A DNA stretch of 64,000 nt from Leeuwenhoekiella sp. (GTDB taxonomy: Bacteria; Bacteroidota; Bacteroidia; Flavobacteriales; Flavobacteriaceae): assembly GCA_002708845.1 (NCBI GenBank), contig PAPI01000011.1, positions 1 to 64,000 of the forward strand. Direction: 5' to 3'. Position numbers and translations under genes: made by a program. Positions within the stretch are counted from its first letter, which is position 1; each line of letters opens with the position of its first letter. The notes under the pieces were generated by a model that saw nothing but the letters and a program-made list of their open reading frames with translations, ran no database searches and was not told where the DNA came from. Below are positions 63,732-64,000 of this stretch, piece after piece.

Positions 63732-64000
63732 TAGAGACAGCAGTAATCATCCTATACACTCTGGCGCTGGCGGTTATATTTTTATACAGCCTGGCACAGC
63801 TCAACCTGCTGCTTAATTATCTGAAAGCCAAAAAAAGCGCAGATAATGCTCCGGTTTTTGACTTTTCAAAATCAGAAGAAATTCCGGTTGTAACGGTACA
63901 GCTTCCGCTTTATAACGAGATGTATGTGGTAGAGCGATTGCTTGAGAGCATCGCAAAGCTCGATTATCCTAAAGACAAATTAGAAATACAGGTGCTTGAC
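63728..64000 (+). CDS. cellulose synthase-like family 2 glycosyltransferase (partial, runs off the window)
   Basis: 91 codons are present from ATG 63728, which overlaps the upstream stop (ATGA). The start shows a membrane helix ([20 protein letters not shown]). A hydrophilic part follows with [20 protein letters not shown] and [14 protein letters not shown], the beginning of a cellulose synthase/GT2 domain. The rest lies beyond position 64000. Likely acts with the preceding glycosyltransferase in surface-polysaccharide synthesis. Confidence 0.85.
   Translation, partial: MIETAVIILYTLALAVIFLYSLAQLNLLLNYLKAKKSADNAPVFDFSKSEEIPVVTVQLPLYNEMYVVERLLESIAKLDYPKDKLEIQVLD

Noticed and set aside
1-64000. 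CRISPR arrays, insertion sequences, prophage and tRNA genes
   Set aside because: I found no regularly spaced repeats, transposase or integrase signatures, or cloverleaf-like sequences anywhere in the window.

Overview
The window is chromosomal DNA of a Flavobacteriaceae-type member of the Bacteroidota. Signs of this are the 5' end of a flavobacterial 16S rRNA gene, TAnnTTTG (-7) promoter boxes, start codons without Shine-Dalgarno sequences, a SusC/SusD pair, CarboxypepD_reg/TonB-like outer-membrane barrels, lipoproteins of Bacteroidota type, and the families DUF4230, DUF4136, DUF5063, DUF5522, GSCFA and TPM/LemA. I see no phage, insertion sequence, CRISPR array or tRNA gene. Nearly all of it is ordinary core and shell genome.

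Layout. 1-1050: start of an rRNA operon running left, with a long leader and three tandem promoter-like boxes. 1052-7930 (minus): a putative porin and an orphan SusD-SusC pair with a strong terminator. 8155-15904: rnhB, a large lipoprotein, a TapB/DUF3108-like protein, lipB, a Pmp3/YqaE gene broken by a stop codon, lysS and two small envelope proteins. 15974-19045 (minus): hemL, a LysM-glucosaminidase lipoprotein and a PLP deaminase in one tight operon. 19310-24901: a GIGTTTP-type surface protein, a mini-gluzincin, a DUF5522 peptide too short for routine calling, a DUF4136 lipoprotein, enoyl-CoA hydratase and a long Bacteroidota-type aromatic amino acid hydroxylase.

24904-34821 (minus) is a signalling and envelope region. 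It has a DUF4230 / PAS-kinase / CheY-like trio, a NarL-type regulator, an NrtR-like regulator with a degenerate Nudix box, a TPR histidine kinase, four small membrane or helical proteins, and two exported proteins whose upstream regions share an almost identical dyad (TANGGCAATTGCCNTA). 34893-42151: GSCFA protein, alaS, a candidate structured small RNA, then the coupled M23 / MerR / LemA / TPM / TPM operon. 42201-51255: small genes (DUF5063, duplicated YiaA), a helical-repeat protein, and two 933-residue outer-membrane barrel paralogues separated by the frameshifted C-terminal relic of a third.

51377-60275: der, a DUF547 / arsenosugar-type glycosyltransferase pair, hemerythrin, VOC protein, the intact Pmp3, a GH113-type lipoprotein, and a FAD oxidoreductase with a membrane polyferredoxin. 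60492-64000: fasciclin lipoprotein and an outer-membrane protein (minus), then a coupled operon of a MORN-type protein and two family 2 glycosyltransferases, the last running off the window.

The points most worth a second look are the paired operator-like dyads, the candidate ncRNA between alaS and the M23 gene, the two relics (Pmp3 and barrel), the catalytically degenerate Nudix regulator, and the triple rRNA promoter.
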